From NCBI GenBank assembly GCA_049603835.1, contig JBMYSZ010000010.1, positions 59,721-123,720 of the forward strand: a stretch of 64,000 nucleotides of DNA, given 5' to 3'. Under the pieces are notes generated by a model. It was not told the DNA's origin. It saw nothing but the letters and a program-made list of their open reading frames with translations, and did no database searches. Numbering within the stretch: position 1 is the first letter of the stretch; each line of letters begins with the position of its first letter. Shown here piece by piece: positions 8,705-17,518 of this stretch. The translations under genes were made by a program, and so were the position numbers. This DNA is from Mangrovicoccus sp049603835. Lineage in GTDB: Bacteria; Pseudomonadota; Alphaproteobacteria; Rhodobacterales; Rhodobacteraceae.

Positions 8705-9436
8705 CTATGCAGCAAGGTAAGCTGCAGGAACCGCACGCGCTAGGGTAATCACGGAAATGTCGTCCGCACCGGCGTCTTTTGCGGCCAATGCACTCGCGGT
8801 AAGCGTGGCCCCTGATGTCATCACATCATCGATCAAAAGAACCGAGCGCCCGGCCAATCGGATCCGCCCATGCGGGGTTGGGGCAATCGCGGCGCTTAGA
8901 TTGGTGAACCGTTCATCGGTTGTCATATGGTCCTGGGTTTGGGTGGCGCGCGGCCGCCAGAGGGCATCAGGGCAATAGGTCATTCCCAATTCAGCCGCGA
9001 TGGGGCGGGCTAGGGCGGCTGCTTGGTTATAGCGCCGCTGCAAAAGCCGTCGCCAATGGCAAGGAACGGGCACGACAACACTGCCGGGGGTGGCATAGAG
9101 CTTGGCGCGCTCTGCCATCCAATGCGCCAGGGTCGGAACGAGGTCTAGCCGGTCGGAATGCTTTAAGGCCAGGACCAACCGCCGCCCACCGCCGGAATAG
9201 CGCAAAACCGAACGCCCAGCCCGCCAAGGGCGCGGATGCGCGCGGCAAGAATCGCAAATGACCTCATCCCCAGCGGAGGGGCCAATTTCCGGCGCACCGC
9301 AAGCATTGCAAACCGTGCCATGAATAAATGGCGTTTCTGTCCAGCAGGAACCGCATAAACCGCCCTGGCTTTCGACCAATTCGCTGCAAAGCGGGCATTG
9401 CTCGGGGAAGATCATCTGTAACGCGGCTTTTAACAT
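8705..9436 (-). CDS. comF: ComF family protein (phosphoribosyltransferase-like)
   Basis: 243 residues from the ATG at 9436 (AAGGG ribosome site); the frame also extends to a TTG at 9472 without support. N-terminal zinc ribbon with paired cysteines (CPLC ... CGSC ... CNAC ... CDSC), then a type I phosphoribosyltransferase fold with the PRPP loop VLLIDDVMTSGATL. ComF proteins assist DNA uptake in naturally competent species; in non-competent ones the role is unclear. First gene of comF-grxC-nitrilase-marR and divergent from the methyltransferase-like gene, with starts only about 40 bases apart. Confidence 0.93.
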   Translation of the reverse strand: MLKAALQMIFPEQCPLCSELVESQGGLCGSCWTETPFIHGTVCNACGAPEIGPSAGDEVICDSCRAHPRPWRAGRSVLRYSGGGRRLVLALKHSDRLDLVPTLAHWMAERAKLYATPGSVVVPVPCHWRRLLQRRYNQAAALARPIAAELGMTYCPDALWRPRATQTQDHMTTDERFTNLSAAIAPTPHGRIRLAGRSVLLIDDVMTSGATLTASALAAKDAGADDISVITLARAVPAAYLAA

Positions 9437-9473
9437 GGCGGCCCTTGCGATATCTGAGGGGCAGGAGGCCAAA

Positions 9474-10313
9474 GTGACCCAGATACCCCAAGCCCGTTTG
9501 GTCGATCGCCAAGCTTTGGAGCAAAACCGTCAAAGGCGGATTGACCCAGCAGCTTTGTTTCTTCACCAATTAGCTATCGACATAATCCATGAGAGCCTGG
9601 AAATAGTTAATAGAGAGTTAATATCTCAAACTATAGTGACGGGTTTCCACAGGATATGGGGGCAGAGCTTTCCCGACGCACAATTTGTTGAGGATGGGGA
9701 GCTTCTTAATTTTCCCAAAGGGGAGCAGGATTTAGTCGTCCATGGCTTGGGCTTACATTGGGCCGAGGATCCTGTTGGGCAATTGATTCAGTGTCGCCAT
9801 GCTTTGAAGCCCGACGGTCTTTTCCTGGCGGTTTTGTTCGGTGGCCAGACGCTGCATGAATTGCGGGTCTGTTTGGCTGAAGCTGAAAGCCGCCTGTCCG
9901 GCGGGTTATCGCCGCGCGTTCTTCCCATGGCGGAGATCCGCGATCTTGGAGGGCTATTGCAGCGGGCTGGTTTTGCTTTGCCGGTTTCGGAAAGCTATCG
10001 CCAATCGGTGCGCTATGAGACCCCGCTGCATCTGATGCGCGACTTGCGGGCCATGGGGGAAACCAATGCCCTGGCCAATCGCAGCCGCCGGTTTTTGCGC
10101 CGCGATGTGCTGCAATTGGCATGCGAGATTTATCAGGATGCTTTCAGCGATGCCGATGGGCGGATCACGGCAACATTTGAGTTGATTTGCTTAACAGGCT
10201 GGGCGCCGGCTGCGTCGCAGCCACAACCGCTGCGGCCTGGATCTGCTGAGGCACGGCTTGCAGATGTGCTTGGCGCAAAGGAAACCAAGCTCCCGGGTGG
10301 GGGTGAGAATTGA
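9474..10313 (+). CDS. NDUFAF5/BioC-like methyltransferase-fold protein lacking SAM motif I
   Basis: 279 residues from a GTG at 9474 with a perfect GGAGG 7 bases upstream; the open frame begins earlier, inside the comF start. The N-terminus (LVDRQALEQNRQRR) and the second half (HGLGLHWAEDPVGQLIQCRHALKPDGLFLAVLFGGQTLHELR, LSPRVLPMAEIRDLGGLLQRAGF, YETPLHLMRDLRAMGETNAL) match the methyltransferase-like family related to mitochondrial NDUFAF5. Where the family has its glycine-rich SAM-binding loop this protein reads ISQTIVTGFHRIWGQSF, without GxGxG. It may not bind SAM in the usual way. Upstream of hemH on the same strand. Confidence 0.85.
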   Translation: MTQIPQARLVDRQALEQNRQRRIDPAALFLHQLAIDIIHESLEIVNRELISQTIVTGFHRIWGQSFPDAQFVEDGELLNFPKGEQDLVVHGLGLHWAEDPVGQLIQCRHALKPDGLFLAVLFGGQTLHELRVCLAEAESRLSGGLSPRVLPMAEIRDLGGLLQRAGFALPVSESYRQSVRYETPLHLMRDLRAMGETNALANRSRRFLRRDVLQLACEIYQDAFSDADGRITATFELICLTGWAPAASQPQPLRPGSAEARLADVLGAKETKLPGGGEN

Positions 10314-10369
10314 CCTACTGGCCCAGACGCTTATGTCTCGGGTGAGACAGTTCCAAAGGACGAAAAAGG

Positions 10370-11476
10370 ATGACCGCGATGCTGGACGGCAAAAGTTTGA
10401 CCCCCTCTGACGCTGCCGGAATGCCCGCTATGGAGCCGATGCAAAATGAGCATCTGCCAAGCGACCACCCGGTTGTTCCAAAACAGAAAATCGGCGTATT
10501 GCTGGCCAATCTGGGCACGCCTGACGCAACAGATTACTGGTCGATGCGCCGCTATCTGAATGAATTCCTCTCGGATCGTCGCGTGATCGATTACAGCCCC
10601 TGGCTTTGGCAGCCACTTTTGCAGCTGATCATTCTGACCAAGCGGCCCTTTAGCTCGGGCGAGGCCTATAAATCCATCTGGAATGAGGCGGCGAATGAAA
10701 GCCCGCTGATCACGATCACCAAAGAGCAGACAGCGGCAATTGCTGCAGAGATGCAGGCGGAATATGGCGGCGAGGTCGTGGTGGATTTCTGCATGCGCTA
10801 TGGCAATCCCTCCACCCAAAGCAAGGTCAAGGCATTGGTCGCGCAGGGGTGCCAGAAGATACTGTTTTTCCCGCTTTATCCGCAATATGCCGGGGCAACC
10901 TCAGCTACCGCGAATGACCAGTTTTTCCGGGCTTTGATGGCCGAGAAATGGCAGCCTGTGGCGCGGGTCGTGCCGCCTTATTTCGACGATGACGCTTATA
11001 TTGATGCACTCGCCCTGTCGGTTGAGAATGCCTATGGCGCGTTAGAGACGCGTCCCGATATCTTGGTTTGTTCTTATCACGGTGTGCCGACCCGCTACTT
11101 GATGGAGGGCGATCCCTATCACTGCCAATGCCAGAAAACCACGCGCTTGTTGAAAGAGCGTCTGGGCTGGGCGGACACCGAAATTACCACGACCTTCCAG
11201 TCGAAATTCGGCCCCGAGGAATGGTTGCAGCCCTATACGGTCGAAGAAGTGGCGCGTTTGGCCGAGGCCGGGAAAAAGCGTATCGCCGTCATCGCCCCAG
11301 CTTTTTCCGCTGATTGCATCGAGACGCTCGAAGAGATCAATGAAGAGATTAAGGAAAGCTTTGAGGAGGCGGGTGGAGAAAGCTTTACCTATATTCCCTG
11401 CCTCAATGCGGATCCGGCGCATATTTCGGCGCTTTGCGGTGTGATCAATCGCAATCTGCAGGGGTGGCTGGGCTAG
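10370..11476 (+). CDS. hemH: Ferrochelatase
   Basis: 368 residues. Inserts ferrous iron into protoporphyrin IX, the last step of heme synthesis. Seen: IGVLLANLGTPDAT, FPLYPQYAGATSAT, the metal-site His in SYHGVPTRYL and the Glu in APAFSADCIETLEEI. The N-terminal 35 residues are an extension of no clear function. A second ATG at 10379 is also possible. It is 56 bases after the methyltransferase-like gene and ends at a shared terminator. Confidence 0.96.
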   Translation: MTAMLDGKSLTPSDAAGMPAMEPMQNEHLPSDHPVVPKQKIGVLLANLGTPDATDYWSMRRYLNEFLSDRRVIDYSPWLWQPLLQLIILTKRPFSSGEAYKSIWNEAANESPLITITKEQTAAIAAEMQAEYGGEVVVDFCMRYGNPSTQSKVKALVAQGCQKILFFPLYPQYAGATSATANDQFFRALMAEKWQPVARVVPPYFDDDAYIDALALSVENAYGALETRPDILVCSYHGVPTRYLMEGDPYHCQCQKTTRLLKERLGWADTEITTTFQSKFGPEEWLQPYTVEEVARLAEAGKKRIAVIAPAFSADCIETLEEINEEIKESFEEAGGESFTYIPCLNADPAHISALCGVINRNLQGWLG

Positions 11477-11507
11477 AGCGTTTCGAGATCGGCTGAGACG
11501 CCAAAGA

Positions 11508-11543
11508 AAAAGACCCGCGCCATCTGGCTGCGGGTCTTTTTTT
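11508..11543. terminator. Bidirectional terminator between hemH and secB
   Basis: AGACCCGC/GCGGGTCT stem with a 12-base loop, A-rich on the left (AAGAAAAAG) and a run of seven or eight T on the right. It can end hemH on the plus strand and secB on the minus strand. Confidence 0.9.
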
Positions 11544-11571
11544 GGTCTCAGAATGCTGAGCCGGGCGAGGC

Positions 11572-12072
11572 TTAGTTCGCCGGAGCGTCTGCCGGGGCTT
11601 GCTCTGCCGCGCGGCGCTGCAGTTCCTGGCGATAGATGCTCATGAAATCGACATTTTCCAAGTTCAGCGGCGGGAAGCCACCATCGCGGGTCACGTCAGA
11701 TACGATGCGGCGCACAAAGGGGAACAGCATGCGCGGGCATTCGATCATCAAGAACGGGTGAAGCTGCTCTTGCGGAACGCCTTCGATAAGGAAGATGCCG
11801 CCATAATCCAGATCCATGCGGAACAGAGTTTCGCCGGAGTCTTTGTTTTCAGAGGTCACGGTGAATTTCGTGATCACTTCATACTGATTATCAGTCGGGC
11901 GCTTTTTCGCATCCAGGTTCACCTGAACTTTGACATCGGGTTTAACTTCGCCTTGGATGCCCTGTTGCGCGACGATATTTTCAAAAGACATATCCCGGAT
12001 GAACTGGCCCAGGATCTGCATTTTTACCTGCGGTTGCTGCGGTGCCTCAGGGGCGGTGCCGTTTTCGGCCAT
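11572..12072 (-). CDS. secB: Protein-export chaperone SecB
   Basis: 166 residues. Cytosolic tetrameric chaperone that keeps preproteins unfolded and hands them to SecA. Seen: ILGQFIRDMSFENI near the N-terminus, AVINIxP-type core replaced here by KVQVNLDAKK, and the SecA-contact region ECPRMLFPFVRRIVSDVTRDGGFPPL. The Ala/Pro/Gln-rich termini are usual in alphaproteobacteria. Confidence 0.96.
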   Translation of the reverse strand: MAENGTAPEAPQQPQVKMQILGQFIRDMSFENIVAQQGIQGEVKPDVKVQVNLDAKKRPTDNQYEVITKFTVTSENKDSGETLFRMDLDYGGIFLIEGVPQEQLHPFLMIECPRMLFPFVRRIVSDVTRDGGFPPLNLENVDFMSIYRQELQRRAAEQAPADAPAN

Positions 12073-12162
12073 CTAAAAACTCCGGTATACATTTTTCAGT
12101 CGCGGGGTCTTTATCAGTCCGCGCGTTAAGGGGCAATGACTGCATTATGCTAGATTCGCGCC

Positions 12163-12678
12163 CTAGTGCCGCGTCCAGCCGGATGGGCTGTCGCCGGGTT
12201 TGGGATCGATATCGTCGGGATCGACCTCTTGGGCTTGGCCATCGATGATCGTGCTATCCTGAGCCGAATGATGCGGCTGGGTGCCATGATGCGTTTGAAA
12301 CCCCTGGCTTTGCCCCATCACAACCATTTTTGCCGCGAAATGACGCCGCCCCCAAGCAAAGACAGCCTGGCGAATCTGCGGCACCAGCAAAGAGAACCCG
12401 ACCGCATCCGTGAAGAAGCCCGGCGTCAGCAAAAGCATGCCCGAAAACAGGATCATCGCCCCATGCACCAGATGTTCCGTAGGGTCCTGGCCCTGGCTCA
12501 TGCTGTTTTGCAGCTGCGCCAAAGTGGTCATACCTTGGCTGCGCACCATGGAGGCACCAATAATTGCGGTCAACAAAACGATAGCAAGCGTGGTCCACAG
12601 CCCTAAAATTCCGCCAATTTGAACGAAAAGCCCGATCTCAATCAGGGGAATAGCTATGAAAGCGATAAGTAAAGGCAT
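12163..12678 (-). CDS. fxsA: FxsA family membrane protein
   Basis: 171 residues. Start has AAGGAG 5 bases upstream. Four hydrophobic segments (for example PLLIAFIAIPLIEIGLFVQIG and TTLAIVLLTAIIGASMV) and the family pieces GAMILFSGMLLLTPGFFTD are present. In E. coli FxsA relieves exclusion of phage T7 by F plasmids; the normal role is unknown. The C-terminal 50 residues are polar and His-rich (HHGTQPHHSAQ). Divergent from the Tim44-like gene and neighbour of secB, as in other Rhodobacterales. Confidence 0.9.
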   Translation of the reverse strand: MPLLIAFIAIPLIEIGLFVQIGGILGLWTTLAIVLLTAIIGASMVRSQGMTTLAQLQNSMSQGQDPTEHLVHGAMILFSGMLLLTPGFFTDAVGFSLLVPQIRQAVFAWGRRHFAAKMVVMGQSQGFQTHHGTQPHHSAQDSTIIDGQAQEVDPDDIDPKPGDSPSGWTRH

Positions 12679-12783
12679 CTCTTCTCCTTAAGGGGCGGTG
12701 CTGCGGTGGACTTGGCCCCATGCCTCCCTTACATAAGGAGGACCGTCGGCAGATGCCAACATCATCGCGTTTCGAGAGGATTT

Positions 12784-13452
12784 ATGAGCTCTTCTGTTAT
12801 TTCCCTGATCGTGCTCGCAGGCATTGCGATTTTTCTAATTTTGCGGCTGCGCAATGTCCTGGGCACCCGTGATGGGTTCGAGCGTCCCAAAACTATGGAA
12901 GGCCCCGGCCCGGCAGAGCCCGCGACCAAGCGCCCGGATTTCGCCGTGATCGAAGGTGGCCCAGATCGGGATATCACCGATCATGTGGAAGAAGGCAGCG
13001 ATGCGGCAGAGGCTTTGGCCAAGCTGAAATCGGTCGAGCCTCATTTCGTTGTGGGAGAATTCCTGGAAGGGGCCCGCGCTGCCTATGAGATGATTCTTAT
13101 GGCCTTTGAAAAGGGCGATCTTGGCCCGGTTCGCGATTTCCTAGCGCCTGAGGTGCATGATGGCTTCCTTGAGGTGATCGAAGAACGAGAACGCCAGGGT
13201 CTGACGATCGAGGCGAATTTTGTGGGTGTGCGCGAGCTTAGCTTGGCTGGTGCCAGCTTTGACGAAACCACCGGCGAGGGCGAGGTTACGGTTCGCTTTG
13301 TGGGTGAGCTGACCTCGGCCGTGCGTAATGCCGCTGGCGAGATCATCGAAGGCAACCCAAACGAGATCAAGCGCCAGCGCGATATCTGGACCTTTGGCCG
13401 GGTTATGGGGTCTGAGGATCCGAACTGGCAGCTGGTCGCCACTGGCGAGTGA
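12784..13452 (+). CDS. Tim44/TimA-domain protein, N-terminally anchored
   Basis: 222 residues from ATG 12784 (AGAGGA just upstream). One N-terminal membrane segment (VISLIVLAGIAIFLILRLRNVLG), a low-complexity linker, then the Tim44-like domain (FLEGARAAYEMILMAFEKGDLGPVRDFLAPEVHDGF). The bacterial family is related to the C-terminal domain of mitochondrial Tim44 and is thought to act at the inner membrane; a role in export or enzyme assembly is not proven. In related genomes I recall an mltA gene between this and smr; here only 24 bases separate them. Confidence 0.9.
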   Translation: MSSSVISLIVLAGIAIFLILRLRNVLGTRDGFERPKTMEGPGPAEPATKRPDFAVIEGGPDRDITDHVEEGSDAAEALAKLKSVEPHFVVGEFLEGARAAYEMILMAFEKGDLGPVRDFLAPEVHDGFLEVIEERERQGLTIEANFVGVRELSLAGASFDETTGEGEVTVRFVGELTSAVRNAAGEIIEGNPNEIKRQRDIWTFGRVMGSEDPNWQLVATGE

Positions 13453-13476
13453 TTTGGCGTTGAGTGCGGCAGAACA

Positions 13477-14106
13477 ATGGGACGTAAGGGGAAGCGGCGG
13501 GAGCTGAGCAAAGCAGACCGCCAGATATGGGATCGTGTTGCTGGCAGCGTGACCCCTCTTGCCAAGCCCAAAGCCGCGCCCTTGCCGCCCGTCGGCCCGG
13601 CGGAGCCGCCCGTTCTTCCGCCCGATTTCCCGAAAACTGAAACTGCGCTGCCGCCCGTGACCAATCGCGAGCGGCTGGTTTTGGGGGCAAAAGCGCCGCC
13701 CGCCACGAAATCCCATAATTTGGCGCCGTCTATTCGGGATCATATCGCGCAAGCGCCTGTTCGGATGGATCGCAAAGCCTACACGCGCATGCGGCGCGGC
13801 AAGTTAGAGCCCGAAGCCCGGATCGATTTGCACGGCATGACCCAAGCTCAGGCGCATCCTGCGCTGCTGCGTTTTATCCAAAATGCCTATGCGCGGCAGT
13901 TCCGTTTGGTGCTTGTGATCACAGGCAAGGGCAAAGAGCGGGACGAACCCGGCCCCTTGCCCATTCCACGCGGAGTACTGCGCCATCAAGTTCCGCATTG
14001 GCTGAATGCGCCGCCTTTGCGCGCCATGGTTTTGCAGATCACCGAAGCGCATCTGCGCCATGGGGGCGGCGGGGCCTATTATGTCTATTTAAGACGGGTA
14101 AAATGA
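13477..14106 (+). CDS. Smr/MutS2 C-terminal domain protein
   Basis: 209 residues. A Pro/Ala-rich N-terminal half leads into an Smr domain (about 110-209) with the motif RIDLHGMTQAQA and the loop VITGKGKE. Smr domains are nucleic-acid nicking or binding modules; the stand-alone family has roles in mRNA or DNA repair that vary by species. The stop overlaps the start of the RNA methyltransferase gene by 4 bases (ATGA), so the two are coupled. Confidence 0.9.
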   Translation: MGRKGKRRELSKADRQIWDRVAGSVTPLAKPKAAPLPPVGPAEPPVLPPDFPKTETALPPVTNRERLVLGAKAPPATKSHNLAPSIRDHIAQAPVRMDRKAYTRMRRGKLEPEARIDLHGMTQAQAHPALLRFIQNAYARQFRLVLVITGKGKERDEPGPLPIPRGVLRHQVPHWLNAPPLRAMVLQITEAHLRHGGGGAYYVYLRRVK

Positions 14107-15335
14107 CGGAAAACTTGGAAAATTTGACAGGCAAGCTGCGGATTGCGCGGCTCGGTCAATTTGGAGATGGTCTCACCGCAGAAGGGCAGGCCGTCCCCGG
14201 CGCCTTGCCCGGCGAATTGGTTGAGCTGACTGATGGGGGCAAGCTGCGGGTGTTAGAGCCCTCCGCCGATCGTATCCGCCCGCCTTGCTCTCATGCGGGC
14301 TCTTGCGGCGGGTGTAAGTTGCAACATGGCTCTGACAATCTGATCGCTGACTGGAAGCTGCAAACCGTGCGGCAGGCCTTGGCGGCCCAGGGCCTAAGCG
14401 CAGAGCTGCGCGGCCCGATCACCTCGCCGCAGAAATCCCGGCGCCGCGCGGGGTTTTCCGGTCGGCGCACCAAAAAAGGCGCGCTAATCGGGTTTCATGC
14501 CGCGCGCAGTGACACAGTGGTGGAAACGCCGAATTGTCTTGTGATCACAAATCGGCTGCGTGCTTTGATGCCCCTTTTGCGGGAAATCACCCAGCTGGCA
14601 GGGTCTCGTAAGGGCGAGCTTAGCTTTCAGGCAACAGAAACGCGCCAGGGCATTGATCTGGCCGTCACTGGGGGCAAAGAGCTGGAGGATGGCTTGCGCG
14701 CCGAGCTGGCCAGCCTTTTGGGTCGCGACGGCCAAGTGGTGCGCCTTAGCTGGGGGGAGGAGCTGCTGTTCCAGGCCGAGCCGCCGCAAATCCTATTTGG
14801 GTCTGTACCGGTTCCGGTCAATTCCGGCGGGTTCTTGCAAGCGACTTTGCCGGGGGAAACAGCTTTGGTGCAGCTGGTGACTGAGGGGCTGGAGGGCGCG
14901 GATCATGTGGTTGATCTCTTTTCCGGGGCAGGGACTTTTACCTTCCCACTGGCGCATACCGCAGAACTGCATGCGGTCGAAGCCGATGCTCCGGCCATCA
15001 AGGCGCTAGATGCGGGCGCGCGTCAAAGCCAGGGCTTGAAGCGCATTACAACCGAATGCCGCGATCTTTTCCGCCGTCCCCTGGATAAATCCGAGCTCAA
15101 ACGCTTTGACGCGGCGGTGATCGACCCGCCCCGCGCCGGTGCCCTAGCGCAAAGCCAAGCCCTAGCCGAGGCGCGTCTGCCCCGCCTGGCCATGGTCAGC
15201 TGCAACCCTGCTAGCTTTGCACGTGATGTGGCGCTCTTGGTGGCGGCGGGTTATGAATTGGGCCCAATCACAGTGATTGACCAATTTTTGTGGTCACCGC
15301 ATGTGGAGCTCGCCACCATATTGAGACTTGCTTAA
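14103..15335 (+). CDS. TrmA/RlmC/RlmD-family RNA (uracil-5) methyltransferase
   Basis: 410 residues from the ATG overlapping the smr stop. The iron-sulfur cysteines of the family are visible (CSHAGSCGGCKLQH, and the later ETPNCLVI). The SAM site VVDLFSGAGTFTFPLA, the DPPRAGA motif and the nucleophile SCNPASFARDVALL are intact, so it should be an active m5U methyltransferase. Which RNA position (23S U747/U1939 or tRNA U54) cannot be told by eye; the absence of an N-terminal TRAM domain of standard form leaves the subfamily open. Confidence 0.92.
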   Translation: MTENLENLTGKLRIARLGQFGDGLTAEGQAVPGALPGELVELTDGGKLRVLEPSADRIRPPCSHAGSCGGCKLQHGSDNLIADWKLQTVRQALAAQGLSAELRGPITSPQKSRRRAGFSGRRTKKGALIGFHAARSDTVVETPNCLVITNRLRALMPLLREITQLAGSRKGELSFQATETRQGIDLAVTGGKELEDGLRAELASLLGRDGQVVRLSWGEELLFQAEPPQILFGSVPVPVNSGGFLQATLPGETALVQLVTEGLEGADHVVDLFSGAGTFTFPLAHTAELHAVEADAPAIKALDAGARQSQGLKRITTECRDLFRRPLDKSELKRFDAAVIDPPRAGALAQSQALAEARLPRLAMVSCNPASFARDVALLVAAGYELGPITVIDQFLWSPHVELATILRLA

Positions 15336-15381
15336 ACCCTCTAAGCGATGTGATTTCCGAGTTCCCAAAGGAGCAATTCCC

Positions 15382-16161
15382 ATGATCCGCAGAGACGCGC
15401 TTGGCGCTTGGTTAGATCAACCGAAAATTCGCAATTTCATCTTGATCGTCATCTTGGTGAACGCCGTTGTGCTGGGCTTAGAGACCTCTAACCGCGTGAT
15501 GGACCAGTTTGGCTGGGTGATCCGGGCCATTGATATGGCCTGCTTGGCGGTCTTTATCACAGAAATTCTTGCCAAGCTTTACGCGCATCGCGGGCGGTTT
15601 TTCCGTGACGGTTGGAATATTTTTGACTTCGTCGTGGTGGCGCTGGCAATCGCGCCGGGGGTGCAAAACCTGTCTGTCCTGCGGGCATTGCGGATTATGC
15701 GTCTGCTGCGGGTGATCTCTGTTGCGCCAACTTTGCGCCGGGTGGTCGAGGGCTTTGTCCATGCGCTGCCGGGCATGGGGTCGGTTTTCCTGCTCATGGG
15801 GATGATTTTCTATATCGCTAGTGTCATGGCGACCAAACTTTTCGCTGGGGCTTTCCCGGAATGGTTCGGGACTTTGGGGCTTAGCGCCTATTCATTGTTC
15901 CAGATCATGACCTTGGAATCCTGGTCCATGGGGATCGTGCGCCCGGTGATGGAGGTCTATCCCTATGCCTGGGTGTTCTTTGTACCCTTTATCATGATCA
16001 CGACCTTTGCGGTTGTGAACCTTTTGGTGGGTCTGATCGTGAATTCCATGCAGGACGCCCATTCCCAAGAGAGCAGCGAAAAAACCGATGCTTACCGCGA
16101 TGAGGTGCTTGCTCGCTTGAAAGTGATCGAAGAGCAGATCAACACCATAAAGCGAGACTGA
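15382..16161 (+). CDS. Bacterial voltage-gated sodium channel (NaChBac/NavAb family)
   Basis: 259 residues from ATG 15382 (GGAG 8 bases upstream). One six-helix subunit of a homotetramer. S4 (about 98-120) has arginines every third residue at 101, 104, 107 and 110 (LRALRIMRLLR). The pore loop holds the selectivity filter TLESWSM at 177-183, the same as the structurally known NavAb. S6 follows (FIMITTFAVVNLLVGLIVNSM), then a charged neck and a short C-terminal coiled coil (RDEVLARLKVIEEQINTIKRD) as in other BacNav channels. Likely supports sodium-linked motility or pH behaviour in a marine or saline habitat (inference). Confidence 0.95.
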   Translation: MIRRDALGAWLDQPKIRNFILIVILVNAVVLGLETSNRVMDQFGWVIRAIDMACLAVFITEILAKLYAHRGRFFRDGWNIFDFVVVALAIAPGVQNLSVLRALRIMRLLRVISVAPTLRRVVEGFVHALPGMGSVFLLMGMIFYIASVMATKLFAGAFPEWFGTLGLSAYSLFQIMTLESWSMGIVRPVMEVYPYAWVFFVPFIMITTFAVVNLLVGLIVNSMQDAHSQESSEKTDAYRDEVLARLKVIEEQINTIKRD

Positions 16162-16219
16162 AATCCTCAATTCATTCCAACGCTTTTTTCAGGTATTTTG
16201 TCGAAAAAGAGCAGTTAGA

Positions 16220-16726
16220 ATGAATCAGGATACTATGAACAGACGGCAAGCCGCAGCATTACTGGCCCTTGCCCCTTTGGTGGGGTGCGGGTCATCGAAA
16301 TTCCGTAGCTATGATGGCCCCCTCGTAACCCAGATCTTTGTCGCTAAAGATCGCCGCAAATTATATTTGCTGAGCGGGGAAGACGTGCTGAAAAGCTATG
16401 AAATCTCGCTTGGTTTCGCCCCCCAAGGGCATAAAGAGCGTCGGGGCGACGGCAAAACCCCCGAAGGGCTTTATATGATTGACCGCCGCAATCCCAATAG
16501 CCGCTATCACCTCTCGCTGGGGATTTCTTACCCCAATGCGCGGGATGTGGCGCTGGCGAAAGAGGCGGGGCTCGATCCGGGTGGGGACATCTTTATTCAC
16601 GGCGAATCGGCCAAGCGCGAAGACGGACGGGACTGGACCGCAGGCTGTATCGCGGTGAAGGATAAGGAAATCGAGGAAATCTATGCCATGGTCCGCCGCG
16701 GCACGCCGATTTACATCACTGCCTAA
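16220..16726 (+). CDS. L,D-transpeptidase (YkuD) lipoprotein
   Basis: 168 residues, or 163 from a second ATG at 16235 with AGGA closer to it. N-terminal signal ends in a lipobox (LAPLVGC), so it is probably a lipid-anchored periplasmic protein. The catalytic segment reads IHGESAKREDGRDWTAGCIAVKD: His and the nucleophile Cys are in place, with TAGC in place of the commoner SHGC. It should form 3-3 cross-links in peptidoglycan or attach proteins to it. Confidence 0.92.
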   Translation: MNQDTMNRRQAAALLALAPLVGCGSSKFRSYDGPLVTQIFVAKDRRKLYLLSGEDVLKSYEISLGFAPQGHKERRGDGKTPEGLYMIDRRNPNSRYHLSLGISYPNARDVALAKEAGLDPGGDIFIHGESAKREDGRDWTAGCIAVKDKEIEEIYAMVRRGTPIYITA

Positions 16727-16781
16727 AGGGTTTCGCCCGGCGCGATGCAGTGGTTTCTCGATCCGCTTTGGGCGGTTGTGA

Positions 16782-17303
16782 TTACAAGCTGGGGATTGGG
16801 CTTGCGGCTTTGCCAAAGGTCACAGTCCACCACAAACGCCCGCTTTCGTCCTGATGCCAGGCGATGCCAATTTCCGAGGCCTCGGCATTTAAAAGCTCTG
16901 GCCCCCAGGCGCGATCTTCTAACCAGGCAGCTACGGTTTCTTGTTCGCTCTCAAAGGTTTCAGAATACATTTCCGACACGAAATCCCCTTGATATCCAGC
17001 CCGCAGCACACGGGTATAGGGGTTTGATCCGTCGCTGCCAAAGGCCCAGGCGCGTTGCTGCCGCGACATATCTTCGGAATGGCGCAGGGCTGCTTCGGTT
17101 AGAAGCGGGTTAATCGTGACCGGAGCAATGCCAGCGCTTTGGCGCAAGAAATTCACAGATTCGAGCATCCGCGCCCGGACTTCATCTGTGTCTTTTTCCC
17201 GAATGACGTAAACGCCCGCGCCGGTATGAGTCGGCCCAGATGGTTCGCAGCCCATCAAGACCAAACATGAAAAAGCCGCTAACCACCAAAGTCCCAACCG
17301 CAT
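16782..17303 (-). CDS. CAP (SCP/PR-1) domain lipoprotein
   Basis: 173 residues from ATG 17303, which has AAGGAGA 7 bases upstream; a further in-frame start 7 codons earlier is weaker. Signal peptide with lipobox LVLMGC. The CAP domain follows: LESVNFLRQSAGIAPVTINPLLTEAALRHSEDMSRQ, with the HSEDM helix; later parts (SEMYSETFESEQETVAAWLED, EIGIAWHQDES) fit. Bacterial CAP proteins are extracytoplasmic and mostly of unknown function. Confidence 0.88.
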   Translation of the reverse strand: MRLGLWWLAAFSCLVLMGCEPSGPTHTGAGVYVIREKDTDEVRARMLESVNFLRQSAGIAPVTINPLLTEAALRHSEDMSRQQRAWAFGSDGSNPYTRVLRAGYQGDFVSEMYSETFESEQETVAAWLEDRAWGPELLNAEASEIGIAWHQDESGRLWWTVTFGKAASPIPSL

Positions 17304-17518
17304 CGAAGATCTCCTTATTCTCACGTGATCTAGCCCGATGGGGCGGATGCTTCAAATCCTATGATGCGCTTAACGCTGGTTTGATTTGCTGTTGCGGCCT
17401 AGTGACAATAGTTTGAAGCTAGAAACAGAATTCGAACACAAACAGCGCCCGTTATGGCAGGGATGCCGCAAAGATCGCGCGAATCCGCGAAACCTGGGAT
17501 GACGGGCAGGAGATTAGC

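Noticed and set aside
9607..9621. TTAA-N7-TTAA, a perfect CtrA-type box
   Set aside because: It lies within the coding region of the methyltransferase-like gene, about 130 bases after its start and far from any other promoter; likely chance in a locally AT-rich stretch.
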